A stretch of DNA of 64,000 bases, from contig NZ_WTYD01000001.1 in assembly GCF_009827295.1 (NCBI RefSeq), forward strand, positions 2,129,496 to 2,193,495, written 5' to 3'. Source of the DNA: Qipengyuania pelagi (GTDB taxonomy: Bacteria > Pseudomonadota > Alphaproteobacteria > Sphingomonadales > Sphingomonadaceae). The notes below the pieces were generated by a model. That model did no database searches. It had not been told where the DNA came from and worked only from the letters and a program-made list of their open reading frames with translations. The position numbers and the translations under genes were made by a program. The stretch's first letter is position 1; each line of letters opens with the position of its first letter. This document shows, one piece after another, positions 54,822-63,891 of this stretch.

Positions 54822-55121
54822 ATGAGTCTCTTCGCCGATCTCTCCCCATTTGCGGTGCTGGCAGTATGGCTGATCGGCGCAAACGCCGCCGCCGTCCTGG
54901 CTTTCGCCATCGACAAGAGCGCGGCGCGGACAGGCCACCGTCGAATTTCGGAATTCCACCTCCTCCAGATCGCCTTACTGGGAGGGACGCCGGGTGCTTA
55001 CCTCGCCCGGCAAATGTTCCGCCACAAGACCCGCAAGGAGCCTTTTTCCAGCCGCCTACACACGATCGCGATCCTCCACATTGCAATGCTGGCGGGGCTG
55101 GCGGTCTTTTTCTTGCCTTGA
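54822..55121 (+). CDS. DUF1294 membrane protein
   Basis: 99 residues with three membrane segments (FAVLAVWLIGANAAAVLAFAID; LLQIALLGGTPGAYLARQ; IAILHIAMLAGLAVFFL) and the family signature FAIDKSAARTGHRRISE and GTPGAYLARQMFRHKTRK. The start is taken at 54822; an ATG at 54801 would add seven residues. Function of the family is unknown. Confidence 0.82.
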   Translation: MSLFADLSPFAVLAVWLIGANAAAVLAFAIDKSAARTGHRRISEFHLLQIALLGGTPGAYLARQMFRHKTRKEPFSSRLHTIAILHIAMLAGLAVFFLP

Positions 55122-55184
55122 GTGCCCTTGAAGGCAGATGCGCGGCGCGCGGAAATTACGATATTATCGCGCGACCGCGCGGCC

Positions 55185-55823
55185 TCACCAGCCCCAGGCG
55201 GGCGGCGGCGCGGGGACGGGGCGGGTCAGATCGAACGCCACGCGGAACAGCCGGGTCGGATCGTTGCGGCGGGTGAGCTGGTAGGCGAAGCGCGCATCGG
55301 GCTTGCGCGCCGGATCGACCTCGACGCGCCAGACATTGGTGAGCGACTGGTCGAGCCCCTCGCGCTCGAACATTGCGATCGAATAGGCATCGACCGGAAA
55401 ATCCTGCGCGCGCGCCGTTCCCGCGCCCAATGTGTCGCCGCCATACTGGGTGACCGCGTCAATGCTCCCGTCACGATGGCGGTGATCGTGCTTCAGCCGC
55501 AAGCCCTCGGCGGTGCGGCTGACCAGCCAGGTGCGGCTGCGGTCCCATCCCCCTGCCTCCTCCGCATCCTCGACATGGAAGGCGATGGCGATGCGGCTGG
55601 GCGAACAGTCGGCCCAATGGGCGCGCATCGCCTTGCCGCGAAACGCCGCATCGCGCGCGTCCTCGCTGGCGAGCGATCCGGCATAGGCCTTCCCGCAATG
55701 GCTCTCCAGCGCGTCCCAGAACGCCTGCTGCTCCGCCGGGAGGGGCGGCAGGGTCGACGCGTCCGGGATAGCGGCACAGGCCGACAGGGGGATCAGGGCG
55801 AGGATAAGGGCGGCTCGGTTCAT
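55185..55823 (-). CDS. Lipoprotein of unknown function
   Basis: 212 residues. Residues 1-16 end in a lipobox (LSAC), so Cys16 should be lipidated. The mature protein has one conserved-looking centre (ALESHCGKAYAG, RAHWADCSPSRIAIAFHVED), typical of a secreted sphingomonad family with no named function that I recognise. Cys pairs may form disulfides. No catalytic motif seen. Confidence 0.75.
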   Translation of the reverse strand: MNRAALILALIPLSACAAIPDASTLPPLPAEQQAFWDALESHCGKAYAGSLASEDARDAAFRGKAMRAHWADCSPSRIAIAFHVEDAEEAGGWDRSRTWLVSRTAEGLRLKHDHRHRDGSIDAVTQYGGDTLGAGTARAQDFPVDAYSIAMFEREGLDQSLTNVWRVEVDPARKPDARFAYQLTRRNDPTRLFRVAFDLTRPVPAPPPAWGW

Positions 55824-55948
55824 ACGCTCGAAGCCTAGAGCCGCCCGAGCGCGAGGGCCAGCGGAACGAGAGCGAAACCCGCAATTCGGAACGCCCGCCC
55901 CGCCCGACCATTATTCCTGCAAACGACTACACAGGAGAGCTTTTCATC

Positions 55949-56251
55949 ATGTCCGATCCCGTTCCCGATACCAAACCGTCCAGCCGCTGGTTCTGGGTCG
56001 GCATGATCGTCCTTCTGGCAGTCGCGTCGATCATCTTCTTCCTGAATGCCGATGGCGACGAGGAGATCGAGACGATCCCCGACAACGCGATCACCACGCA
56101 GGAAGAGCGGCTGAACACGGACCTGACCTCGGACACCGCAGAAGGGCTGGAGCAGGTGCGCGGCGCAACTGCCGAGGATGTCCGGGCGCTCGAGAACCAG
56201 ACCGAGACGCAGACGGGTTCGGACGACCTGACCGAAGCGCCCGCGCAATAA
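55949..56251 (+). CDS. Small single-span membrane protein
   Basis: 100 residues with one membrane helix (about 14-33, WFWVGMIVLLAVASIIFFLN) and a long acidic tail rich in Asp/Glu/Thr. GGAGAG lies 11 bases before the ATG. Followed by a strong terminator, so it is transcribed alone. No family recognised. Confidence 0.7.
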   Translation: MSDPVPDTKPSSRWFWVGMIVLLAVASIIFFLNADGDEEIETIPDNAITTQEERLNTDLTSDTAEGLEQVRGATAEDVRALENQTETQTGSDDLTEAPAQ

Positions 56252-56286
56252 ACGCGCTCTTTCCGCACGCGCGATCGCACGCTAAG

Positions 56287-56321
56287 CGCCTGCCTTCCTC
56301 CCACCCGAAGGCAGGCGTTTT
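56287..56321 (+). terminator. Terminator directly before argB
   Basis: Stem CGCCTGCCTTC (56287-56297) against GAAGGCAGGCG (56307-56317), 11 perfect pairs, then TTTT. It ends three bases from the argB ATG, so its right arm includes any argB ribosome site. Confidence 0.8.
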
Positions 56322-56324
56322 GCC

Positions 56325-57269
56325 ATGAGCGGTTCAAGTCCCGATCCCACCACCCTGCACACGAAAGCGGCCACGCTGATCGAGGCGCTGCCCTATTTCC
56401 AGCGCTATGCCGGGCGCACCTTCGTGGTGAAATATGGCGGCCACGCCATGGGCGACGAACAGGCGGCGCGCGAATTCGCCAGCGACGTGGTGCTGCTAAA
56501 GGCGGTCGGCATCAATCCGGTGGTGGTCCATGGCGGCGGCCCGCAGATCGGCGCGATGCTGAAGAAACTGGGCGTCGAAAGCACCTTCGTCGATGGTTTG
56601 CGCGTGACCGACAAGGCCACGGCCGAGATCGCCGAGATGGTCCTGTCGGGCGCGATCAACAAGCAATTGGTCGGCTGGATCGCGCAGGCCGGCGGCAAGG
56701 CGATCGGCCTGTCGGGCAAGGACGGCAATCTCGTCACCGCGACCAAGCTGGAGCGCACTGCCAAGGACCCGGACAGCAATATCGAACAGGCGCTCGATCT
56801 GGGCTTCGTGGGCGAGCCGACCCATGTCGATACCGCCGTCATCGACACCGCGATCGCGGCGGGCATGATCCCGATCGTCGCCCCGATCGGAAGCGGGGTG
56901 GACGGGCACACCTACAACATCAACGCCGATACGATGGCGGGCGCATTGGCGGCGGCGCTGGGCGCGGCGCGGCTGTTCCTGCTCACCGATGTCGCCGGCG
57001 TGCTGGACAAGCAGGGCGAATTGCTGACCGATCTCGATCCCACCGACATTGCGCGCCTGCGCGAAGACGGGACGATCGGCGGGGGCATGATCCCCAAGCT
57101 CGAAACCTGCGTCCACGCGGTCGAAGGGGGATGCGATGCGGCGGTGGTGCTGGATGGGCGGGTGGCCCATGCCATGCTGCTCGAATTCTTCACCGAACAG
57201 GGTGCGGGAACGTTGATACGCACAGGGGGCCGGGCGGACCGGACCACAGCGCCCGAAGCGGCCCGCTAG
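56325..57269 (+). CDS. argB: Acetylglutamate kinase
   Basis: Second step of arginine biosynthesis. 314 residues with the family motifs [71 protein letters not shown] and LTDVAGVLD. It starts just past a terminator hairpin without a separate ribosome site, so start control is unusual. yggT and folD follow on the same strand. Confidence 0.95.
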   Translation: MSGSSPDPTTLHTKAATLIEALPYFQRYAGRTFVVKYGGHAMGDEQAAREFASDVVLLKAVGINPVVVHGGGPQIGAMLKKLGVESTFVDGLRVTDKATAEIAEMVLSGAINKQLVGWIAQAGGKAIGLSGKDGNLVTATKLERTAKDPDSNIEQALDLGFVGEPTHVDTAVIDTAIAAGMIPIVAPIGSGVDGHTYNINADTMAGALAAALGAARLFLLTDVAGVLDKQGELLTDLDPTDIARLREDGTIGGGMIPKLETCVHAVEGGCDAAVVLDGRVAHAMLLEFFTEQGAGTLIRTGGRADRTTAPEAAR

Positions 57270-57354
57270 GCCTTCCCTCCATGGCCCGTCGCCTGTAAGC
57301 GGGCCTGTAAGCGGGGCCCAGGACACCGCACGAAACCCAACGGACGGGACCGGT

Positions 57355-57648
57355 ATGCAAGCGCTCTACACCATCTACGAAATCGTCGCGATGCTCACCA
57401 ATGTGCTGGTGATGCTGATCATCATCCAGTTCATCATCGGGCTGCTGTTCGCCTTCAACGTGGTCAACAGCTCCAACGAGTTCCTGTCGAGCTTCTACAT
57501 GGCGATCAATCGCCTGCTCGACCCGTTGCTGCGCCCGATCCGCAACATCCTGCCGAGCACGGGGGCGATCGACTTCTCGCCGCTGGTCCTCATCATCGCG
57601 CTCAACATCGTCCTGCTGGTGCTGGACGGCGTGATCAAGAGCGTCTGA
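57355..57648 (+). CDS. YggT-family membrane protein
   Basis: 97 residues, two membrane segments ([20 protein letters not shown] and [15 protein letters not shown]) with the loop [21 protein letters not shown] between, which is the YggT signature. The family is linked to envelope or cell division but is not well defined. Its stop overlaps the folD start (TGATG). Confidence 0.9.
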   Translation: MQALYTIYEIVAMLTNVLVMLIIIQFIIGLLFAFNVVNSSNEFLSSFYMAINRLLDPLLRPIRNILPSTGAIDFSPLVLIIALNIVLLVLDGVIKSV

Positions 57649-58541
57649 TGGCGGCGGACCGGATCGACGGGAAGGCGTTTGCCGAAGGCTTGCGCACGCG
57701 GGTCGGCGGATGGGCGTCCGACTTCGAGGGGGCGGCGGGTCGCAAGGCCGGGCTCGCCGTGGTGCTGGTGGGCGAGGATCCCGCGAGCCAGGTCTACGTC
57801 CGCAGCAAGGGCAAGGCCGTGGCGGCCGCCAATATGAACGGGTTCGAACACCACCTGCCGGCGGACACTTCGCAAGAGGATCTTTTGGCGCTGGTCGAGC
57901 GGCTGAATGCGGACGATGCGGTCGACGGCATCCTCGTCCAGCTTCCCCTGCCCGACCATCTGGACGATCAGGCGGTGATCGCCGCAATCGACCCGGACAA
58001 GGACGTGGACGGCTTCCACGTCGCCAATGCCGGACGGCTGGCGGTGGGGCAGACCGGCTTCGTCCCCTGCACGCCGCTTGGCTGCATGATGCTGCTGGCG
58101 GACCGTCTGGGCGACCTTTCGGGGCTGGAGGCGGTCGTCATCGGGCGCTCCAACATCGTGGGCAAGCCGATGGCGCAATTGCTCCTGGACGCGAACGCCA
58201 CCGTCACCATCGCGCATAGCCGGACGAAGGACCTGCCGAGCGTGGTGCGCCGCGCGGATATCGTCGTCGCCGCCGTGGGCCGCGCCGAAATGATCAAGGC
58301 CGACTGGCTGAAGCCCGGTGCGACCGTGATCGATGTCGGCATCAACCGCTTGCCGCCAGCAGATGGCGAAGAGCGAGGGCGCCTGGTCGGCGATGTCGAT
58401 TACGGCCCGGCGAGCGAGATCGCCTCCGCCATCACGCCCGTCCCCGGCGGCGTCGGCCCGATGACGATCGCCGTCCTGCTTCGCAACACGCTCGTCGCGG
58501 CCTACGCCCATGCCGGGCTCGACGCGCCCGAAGGTCTCTGA
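57648..58541 (+). CDS. folD: Bifunctional methylenetetrahydrofolate dehydrogenase/cyclohydrolase
   Basis: 297 residues. Makes formyl-THF for purines. Motifs: [17 protein letters not shown] with catalytic Lys, [41 protein letters not shown] and VIDVGIN, and [12 protein letters not shown]. Starts inside the yggT stop. Confidence 0.96.
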   Translation: MAADRIDGKAFAEGLRTRVGGWASDFEGAAGRKAGLAVVLVGEDPASQVYVRSKGKAVAAANMNGFEHHLPADTSQEDLLALVERLNADDAVDGILVQLPLPDHLDDQAVIAAIDPDKDVDGFHVANAGRLAVGQTGFVPCTPLGCMMLLADRLGDLSGLEAVVIGRSNIVGKPMAQLLLDANATVTIAHSRTKDLPSVVRRADIVVAAVGRAEMIKADWLKPGATVIDVGINRLPPADGEERGRLVGDVDYGPASEIASAITPVPGGVGPMTIAVLLRNTLVAAYAHAGLDAPEGL

Positions 58542-58545
58542 CCCG

Positions 58546-59340
58546 GTGCGTGCCGCGGCCAAGCTCGCTCTGATCGCCGGATGCCTCGCGCTGGGTGCCT
58601 GTGCGGCAGGCCCGCGCGTGCCCCGCTATACCGAACGGTTCGAGCGCGAAGTTAGGACCACCGCCAATCCGGGCAGCGTGGTGGCGACCGACATTGGTTT
58701 TTCCCGCGCCGCCCGCGAGGACGGCCAGTGGACCGCCTTCCGCGACTATGCCGCCGATGGGGCGGTGATCCACGGCGCGAACGGCCCGGTCGATGCCGCC
58801 GCCTGGCTCGCGCGCCGTGCCGATCCCGCCGTGCCGAAGCAATGGACGCCGCTCGCCGTCTGGTCGAGCTGTGACGGGCAGATCGCGATCTCGCAGGGCA
58901 AATACGCCGATCCTGACGGGCAATGGGGCTATTACGTCACCGCGTGGGAACGCCAGCGCGATTACGATTACAAATATGTCTACGATCTCGGCGCGCCGGA
59001 TGCCGTGCTGACTGCGCGCGAGAACGAGAGTCGGACGGAAGCGCCCGCAACCGGCACGGGCGACAATCTCATCGTCGTGCGCGCGATCCCGATGATTTCT
59101 GGCGAGGTTGCGGATTGCCCGGCAGCGTCCGCCCCGCCCCCGCCACTCCCCCTGCCGATCTATGAGGAGGGCACGCGGACCGATGGCGGCGCTTCGCAGG
59201 ACGGAACTTTGGTGTGGCGCTGGGTGCATTTCACCGACGGACGCCGCCTGTTCGTGGCGCATTACTGGCAGAACGGGACATGGCAGGAGGCCGTACGGTT
59301 CGCCGTCACCGCCGATGGCCGCTTCGAGCGTGAGAGCTGA
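58546..59340 (+). CDS. Lipoprotein of unknown function
   Basis: 264 residues from a GTG at 58546, giving a signal ending in lipobox LGACAAGP. An ATG at 58510 is in frame but overlaps folD by 32 bases and would put charged residues before the signal. The mature protein shows an NTF2-like pattern (EDGQWTAFRDYAADGAVIHG, and VAHYWQNGTWQEAVRFAV), as in uncharacterised sphingomonad lipoproteins. Tightly follows folD. Confidence 0.75.
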   Translation: MRAAAKLALIAGCLALGACAAGPRVPRYTERFEREVRTTANPGSVVATDIGFSRAAREDGQWTAFRDYAADGAVIHGANGPVDAAAWLARRADPAVPKQWTPLAVWSSCDGQIAISQGKYADPDGQWGYYVTAWERQRDYDYKYVYDLGAPDAVLTARENESRTEAPATGTGDNLIVVRAIPMISGEVADCPAASAPPPPLPLPIYEEGTRTDGGASQDGTLVWRWVHFTDGRRLFVAHYWQNGTWQEAVRFAVTADGRFERES

Positions 59341-59341
59341 C

Positions 59342-59977
59342 ATGGCCGAACTCTTCCTCTCCGCCTTCGTGACCCTGTTTGTGGTCATCGATCCGCCCGG
59401 CTGCGCACCGATCTATGCCGGACTGACCAAGGGCGCGAACGCGGCGCAGCGCCGCAACATGGCCCTGCGCGCCTGTGCCATCGCGGCGGCTATCCTGCTG
59501 GTCTTCGCGCTGTTCGGCGTCGATCTCTTGGCGGCGCTCCATATCGAGCTCGACAGCTTCCGCATCGCGGGCGGGCTAATGCTGTTCTGGATCGCGTGGG
59601 AAATGGTGTTCGAAAAACGCACCCAGCGGCGCGAGGAGCGGGCCGAGAAGATCGCCGCCCAGCACGCCAACACGCCCGAGGTCGAGGACGTGTCGGTCTT
59701 CCCCATGGCCATGCCGATGCTGGCCGGGCCGGGCGCGATCGCGGCGATCATGCTGCTGATGCAGGAAGCGGACGGGTGGGAAGCATCGCTTGTCGTGCTC
59801 GGCGCGCTGGCGAGCGTGCTGGTGCTGACCGCGCTGGCGCTCGTCGCGGCTGGCCCGCTGATGCGGCTGTTCGGCGACCGGGTGGAAGCGGTGGTGACGC
59901 GGCTCTTGGGCGTGCTGCTGGCGGCGCTGGCGGCGCAATATGTGATCGACGGTCTCAGGGGGTCTTTCGGGATATAA
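59342..59977 (+). CDS. MarC-family integral membrane protein
   Basis: 211 residues with six membrane helices. ATG at 59342, one base past the previous stop. Motifs: VVIDPPGCAPIYAGLT in the first helix and FPMAMPMLAGPGAIAA in the fourth, as in the MarC/NAAT group. The family is poorly understood; no transport substrate is assigned. Followed by an inverted repeat before the convergent Lon-domain gene. Confidence 0.9.
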   Translation: MAELFLSAFVTLFVVIDPPGCAPIYAGLTKGANAAQRRNMALRACAIAAAILLVFALFGVDLLAALHIELDSFRIAGGLMLFWIAWEMVFEKRTQRREERAEKIAAQHANTPEVEDVSVFPMAMPMLAGPGAIAAIMLLMQEADGWEASLVVLGALASVLVLTALALVAAGPLMRLFGDRVEAVVTRLLGVLLAALAAQYVIDGLRGSFGI

Positions 59978-59978
59978 G

Positions 59979-60136
59979 GCGCTCACAGAGGCACAGAGGC
60001 GCAGAACTGTTGCGATGGCGGCGAGGCCGCTCTTCAATTTCTCGCTCTGTTCGGGTGCCGACGCTTCCGTGGGAATGCGGCCGCGCCGCAGGAGCTTACT
60101 CCCACTCTCTCCGTGCCTCTGCGCCTCTGTGAGCGC
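59979..60136. repeat. Imperfect inverted repeat between marC-family and Lon-domain genes
   Basis: Left arm 59979-60004 (GCGCTCACAGAGGCACAGAG then GCGCAG) against right arm 60111-60136; 23 of 26 positions pair. The spacer is 106 bases. It lies between convergent genes and carries a CAGAGGC direct repeat within each arm. It has no T-run. Confidence 0.7.
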
Positions 60137-60177
60137 TCATCAATCCCACGCTCGCGCCTTCACGACCGCCCGAAAAC

Positions 60178-60783
60178 CTATTGCAGGGTCACGCGATCGT
60201 CCCCGCCATCGCGCAGGGCGAAGAACTGCATCAGCTGGATCAGCAATTCGCACCGTTCGCCCAGGCTGTCGGCTTCGAGCAGGGCCTGTTTGGCCGCGAC
60301 ATCGAAGGGGGCGATCTGGGATACGCCGTTGATCAGCGACTGGTCGTCCAGCCGATCGACCGAATCCCAGTCCACGCTGTAGCCCTGCATATCGGCGAAG
60401 CGGCGCGCCTCGAACTCGAACCCGGCGCGCTCGACGCTGGAGAGGACCTCCTCCTCGTCATCCGCAATCGCCTCGGCTTCGACCTGGCGGAAGGCGGTGG
60501 TGACATCCAGTTCGCGGAGAACCCGGAAGCGCGATTCGCCTTCGAGGACGATGTTATAGCGCCCGTCATCCATCGCCTCGACCTCGCCGATCCGGCCGAT
60601 GCAACCGACGTCGTAAAGCGGCGAATCATCCCCGCCCCGCCTCGGCTGGATCATCGCGATCCGCCGGTCGCGCGCCAGCGCATCGCTCGCCATCGCGCGA
60701 TAGCGCGGCTCGAAGATGTGGAGCGGCAATTGCAGGCCGGGAAACAGGATCGCGCCCGGCAGGGGGAAGATGGAAAGCCTCAA
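60178..60783 (-). CDS. LON substrate-binding domain protein
   Basis: 201 residues. Only the N-terminal LON domain is present: LSIFPLPGAILFPGLQLPLHIFEPRYR, then CIGRIGEVEAMDDGRYNIVLEGESRF. No ATPase or protease part. Such stand-alone proteins are common in alphaproteobacteria and of unknown role. It follows the thioredoxin-TPR gene by ten bases, so they form an operon. Confidence 0.92.
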   Translation of the reverse strand: MRLSIFPLPGAILFPGLQLPLHIFEPRYRAMASDALARDRRIAMIQPRRGGDDSPLYDVGCIGRIGEVEAMDDGRYNIVLEGESRFRVLRELDVTTAFRQVEAEAIADDEEEVLSSVERAGFEFEARRFADMQGYSVDWDSVDRLDDQSLINGVSQIAPFDVAAKQALLEADSLGERCELLIQLMQFFALRDGGDDRVTLQ

Positions 60784-60793
60784 GCCGTGCCGC

Positions 60794-61717
60794 CTATCCG
60801 AACAGGATGCGCGACAGGCGCCGCCGCGTGGTGACGACCCAAGGGTCCTCGAGCCCGACCGCTTCGAAGATCTGCAGGAGCTTGGCGCGCGCGGCGCCCT
60901 CGTTCCACTGGTTGTCGGCCTCGATCATGGCGAGCAGTTCGTCCGCCGCCTCGCCCCGCTTGCCGCCCGCGAAGGCCGCTTCGGCATAGGCTAGCCGGTC
61001 TTCCATCGCACCGCCCTCGGCCTTTGACTTCAGCGCCGCCAGCTCGCCCTCGTCCGGCGCATTGGCGGCGAGATCGAGCGCGCTTTGCGCCGCATCCAGT
61101 TGCGGATCGTCGGCCAGCGCGGGATTGCTGCGCGCGGCGGCGAGCGCGGCCTGTGCCTCCTCGACCCGCCCCGCTTCGACCAGCGCGCGCACCAGCCCGG
61201 CCTGCGCCGCGCCCTCGTCGGGCGCTATATCGACCACCTGCATGAAGATGCCCGCCGCCCGCTCGGCATCGCCATCGGCCAGCACCTGTTCGCCCATCGC
61301 GACGAATTGCGCGATATCGGCCTGCCGGTCGGATTGCTCGCCAGCCGCGCCCGGTTCGACGGGAAGCTGGCTCAAAAGCTGGTCGAGCATCTGCTTCAAT
61401 TGCGATTCGCTGCGCGCATTGGTCAGATCGGCGACCGGCTGGCCCTGGAACATCGCATAAACGGTGGGGATCGACCGGACCTGGAACTGGCTCGCGATGA
61501 ACTGTTCCTCGTCGACATTGACCTTGGCGAGGACCACGCCCTTGTCGGCATAATCGGCCGCGACCTTTTCGAGGACCGGCGTCAGCGCCTTGCACGGCCC
61601 GCACCATTCGGCCCAGAAATCGAGCACGACGAGCTTCGTCATCGACGGTTCGACGACATCGCTGCGGAAGCGATCCACCGCCTTCTGTTCGTCGAGATTG
61701 AGACCCATGCTCGCCAC
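60794..61717 (-). CDS. Thioredoxin-TPR co-chaperone (CnoX/YbbN type)
   Basis: 307 residues. GTG at 61717 is chosen because GGAAG sits six bases before it; the in-frame ATG at 61708 is nine bases too far. Thioredoxin domain with an intact CGPC motif (Cys39, Cys42), unlike the E. coli CnoX which lacks it. Three or four TPR-like helical repeats follow (about 120-300). It likely guards proteins from hypochlorite or oxidative damage, but that is known only for relatives. Confidence 0.9.
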   Translation of the reverse strand: MASMGLNLDEQKAVDRFRSDVVEPSMTKLVVLDFWAEWCGPCKALTPVLEKVAADYADKGVVLAKVNVDEEQFIASQFQVRSIPTVYAMFQGQPVADLTNARSESQLKQMLDQLLSQLPVEPGAAGEQSDRQADIAQFVAMGEQVLADGDAERAAGIFMQVVDIAPDEGAAQAGLVRALVEAGRVEEAQAALAAARSNPALADDPQLDAAQSALDLAANAPDEGELAALKSKAEGGAMEDRLAYAEAAFAGGKRGEAADELLAMIEADNQWNEGAARAKLLQIFEAVGLEDPWVVTTRRRLSRILFG

Positions 61718-61851
61718 TGCGATCTTCCTTTCCTGTGCGTTTCTTCGCTATATCGGGCCCTTATGTGGGGCGCGGCGCACCCCTTTTGAAGGGCGAGGCG
61801 GGGCAGGACAAGGGCTGGGTCGCTTCGCGGGCGCGATCCCGCATTTTTGCC

Positions 61852-61880
61852 TTGCACGGTGCGAAACCCGCTGCTAATCG
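61852..61880 (+). promoter_or_regulatory. Candidate sigma-70 promoter of tRNA-Gly
   Basis: TTGCAC (61852-61857), 17-base spacer, TAATCG (61875-61880), about 54 bases before the tRNA. CCGCTGCTA spans the -10 region as at the tRNA-Leu promoter. Confidence 0.5.
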
Positions 61881-61933
61881 CGCGCCTCCCCACGGTGCCA
61901 TGGCCAGCTGGCCTACACCGGGAACGTCAGTGA

Positions 61934-62008
61934 GCGGGCGTAGCTCAGGGGTAGAGCACAACCTTGCCAAGGTTGGGGTCGGGCGTTCGAATCGCCTCGC
62001 CCGCTCCA
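61934..62008 (+). tRNA. tRNA-Gly (anticodon GCC)
   Basis: Acceptor GCGGGCG (61934-61940) pairs with CGCCCGC (61998-62004), with CCA encoded. Anticodon stem CAACC/GGTTG with loop TTGCCAA, anticodon GCC at 61966-61968. T arm GGGCG TTCGAAT CGCCT. 75 bases. Confidence 0.95.
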
Positions 62009-62494
62009 TTTTTCTTTAGAAAATTGAACCGCTTAAGCGGATCGCAAGTTGGCGAATTCTGCTTCCCCGCTCTGTCGGTTGCTCCGGGGAAGCGCGGGGG
62101 AAGCACAAATCGGAGTTTCGTGGCGCACTCTGGCGTTTGCATTGCGACACACTGAACCTCCCGATTCCAAGGTGCAAGGATTGGTTTGGCGTGTGTCCAG
62201 CTTGGAGTGCGATCAGTGAAGGTGTCCAATCTGATTGCCCAATTCGCTTGTAATTTGAAGCGGCGGAATTTGGGCCGGAAGCGGAAAGGCAGCTTTTATA
62301 TCTTTGAGCGGATTATGCGGACAGCGACTGCTGACCGAATCGCAAGCCGGTGCATTAGAGAATGGTCTGGAGAAACCCCTCTTGGCATAGACTTTTGCCG
62401 TCGTTGAAACGCCCCTGCAGGACAGCCAACACGGAGCCGAGAGCCACAAACTAAATCGGTTTACTATTTAGCGCGCCTTTCCTACCATCCAGAG
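62009..62494. other. 486-base gap after tRNA-Gly, no intact gene
   Basis: Lower in GC than the flanking core. The reverse-strand frame 61945-62229 runs into the tRNA and may be a short relic of an insertion, but no motif is firm. Contains no RNA gene that I recognise. Confidence 0.4.
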
Positions 62495-63400
62495 ATGGCG
62501 AGAGAAACCTTTACGATTGAGGGCGCAGGCGCGATTTCTCTTACAGCCGAGGCTGAGGGGGATGCCTACGCCATACCCGTCCTTCTTGCGCACGGCGGCG
62601 GGCAGACACGGCGCGCGTGGAGAAGGGTGGTCAGCGAGCTGGCTCAAGCCGGCTTTCGCGCAATCGCCTTCGACATGCGCGGTCACGGAGACAGCGATTG
62701 GTCGCCATGCGGAGCTTATGAAATGCGCGACTTCGCGGCGGATCTGGTCGCTGCAGCGTCGCGCCTGGACCAGAAGCCAGCGCTGGTCGGCGCTTCACTG
62801 GGCGGGCTCGCTGGACTGATTGCCGCAGGGGAGCTTGCTCCAGGTAGCTTTGCTTCACTCACATTGGTCGACATTGCCCCGCGCATGGCGCCCAGCGGTG
62901 TAATGCGCGTGGTTGGTTTCATGGAAGAGCATGTCGATAGCGGCTTCGCCTCACCAGAGGAGGCGGCCGACGTGATCGCTCGCTACATGCCGCATCGTCC
63001 CAGGCGGGGCGCGAGCGATGGTCTGAAAAGCTATCTGCGGCAGAAGCCGGATGGGCGCTTCTATTGGCACTGGGACCCTGCGTTTATCCGTAATATAATG
63101 TCAGCCAGACAAGGCGACCCAGACAGCCAAGAACGTCAATCGGCAATGCTCAGCCAAGCTGCGGCGAATCTCACGCTTCCGCTTCACCTCATCCGAGGCG
63201 CCTCTAGCGATCTTGTTTCCGAAGAGGCCGTATTGCATCTGCGACAACTCGCCCCCCATGCAGAATACACCGATATTGCCGATGCCACGCACATGGTCGT
63301 GGGCGATGCGAACGATGCCTTTTCCGCCGCTATCGTCGATTTCCTACGGCGCCATCACTCATCCGATACGGCTCAGCCACAGGGGACGAGGGAGCTATGA
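62495..63400 (+). CDS. Alpha/beta hydrolase
   Basis: 301 residues. Oxyanion region VLLAHGGGQTRRAWRRV, nucleophile in LVGASLGGLAGL, acid probably Asp in GASSDLVSEE, and His in ADATHMVVGD. DMRGHGDSDW precedes the nucleophile as in the epoxide hydrolase/dehalogenase type. It overlaps the following thioesterase by four bases. Substrate unknown. Confidence 0.88.
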   Translation: MARETFTIEGAGAISLTAEAEGDAYAIPVLLAHGGGQTRRAWRRVVSELAQAGFRAIAFDMRGHGDSDWSPCGAYEMRDFAADLVAAASRLDQKPALVGASLGGLAGLIAAGELAPGSFASLTLVDIAPRMAPSGVMRVVGFMEEHVDSGFASPEEAADVIARYMPHRPRRGASDGLKSYLRQKPDGRFYWHWDPAFIRNIMSARQGDPDSQERQSAMLSQAAANLTLPLHLIRGASSDLVSEEAVLHLRQLAPHAEYTDIADATHMVVGDANDAFSAAIVDFLRRHHSSDTAQPQGTREL

Positions 63401-63891
63401 TCGATCGAGAGCGCTTGCAGGAAATGCTGAATATCGCGCCGTTTCATCGATGGCTTGGGCTGGAGATTGCAACATGCTCCGACCAGGGAATCGCGATCAC
63501 CATGCCATGGCGCGAAGAGATCGTGTCGAACCCTATGATTGGGTCGGCGCATGGAGGGATCCTGGCTTCACTGGTCGACCTCACCGGGCTTTATACTCTG
63601 CTTGCCGGGGGCGTCGCGGCGAGAGCGACGGCCGATCTGCATGTCGATTACCACCGTCCTGCAACCTCAGGACCTCTCACTGCTCACGGACAGATCGTGA
63701 AGATCGGGCGACAGATTTCGGTGGCGGAAACCCGGGTTATCGAGCCCGACGGCAAGTTGGTCGCCAGCGGCAGGGGCGCCTACTTCTCGTCAACCGGATC
63801 ACTTGATCATCGCGGCGGGACTATTGATCTCGAACAGGCTCTTGCCACCCAAGGCCCAGCGACTTCTGCAGCGCGATCCACGCCAGCGTAA
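63397..63891 (+). CDS. PaaI-family hotdog thioesterase
   Basis: 164 residues, starting in the hydrolase stop (ATGA). Hotdog fold with FHRWLGLEIATC, then SNPMIGSAHGGILASLVDLTG, where the Gly/His and the catalytic Asp lie, and TADLHVDYHRPA. It probably releases an acyl group from CoA, and pairs with the upstream hydrolase. The C-terminus overlaps the converging efflux gene by 71 bases. Confidence 0.88.
   Translation: MIDRERLQEMLNIAPFHRWLGLEIATCSDQGIAITMPWREEIVSNPMIGSAHGGILASLVDLTGLYTLLAGGVAARATADLHVDYHRPATSGPLTAHGQIVKIGRQISVAETRVIEPDGKLVASGRGAYFSSTGSLDHRGGTIDLEQALATQGPATSAARSTPA

Noticed and set aside
61945..62229. Reverse frame running through tRNA-Gly as a protein gene
   Set aside because: Its end is only the translated complement of the tRNA; the rest has no firm family sign. 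Kept as a possible relic only.
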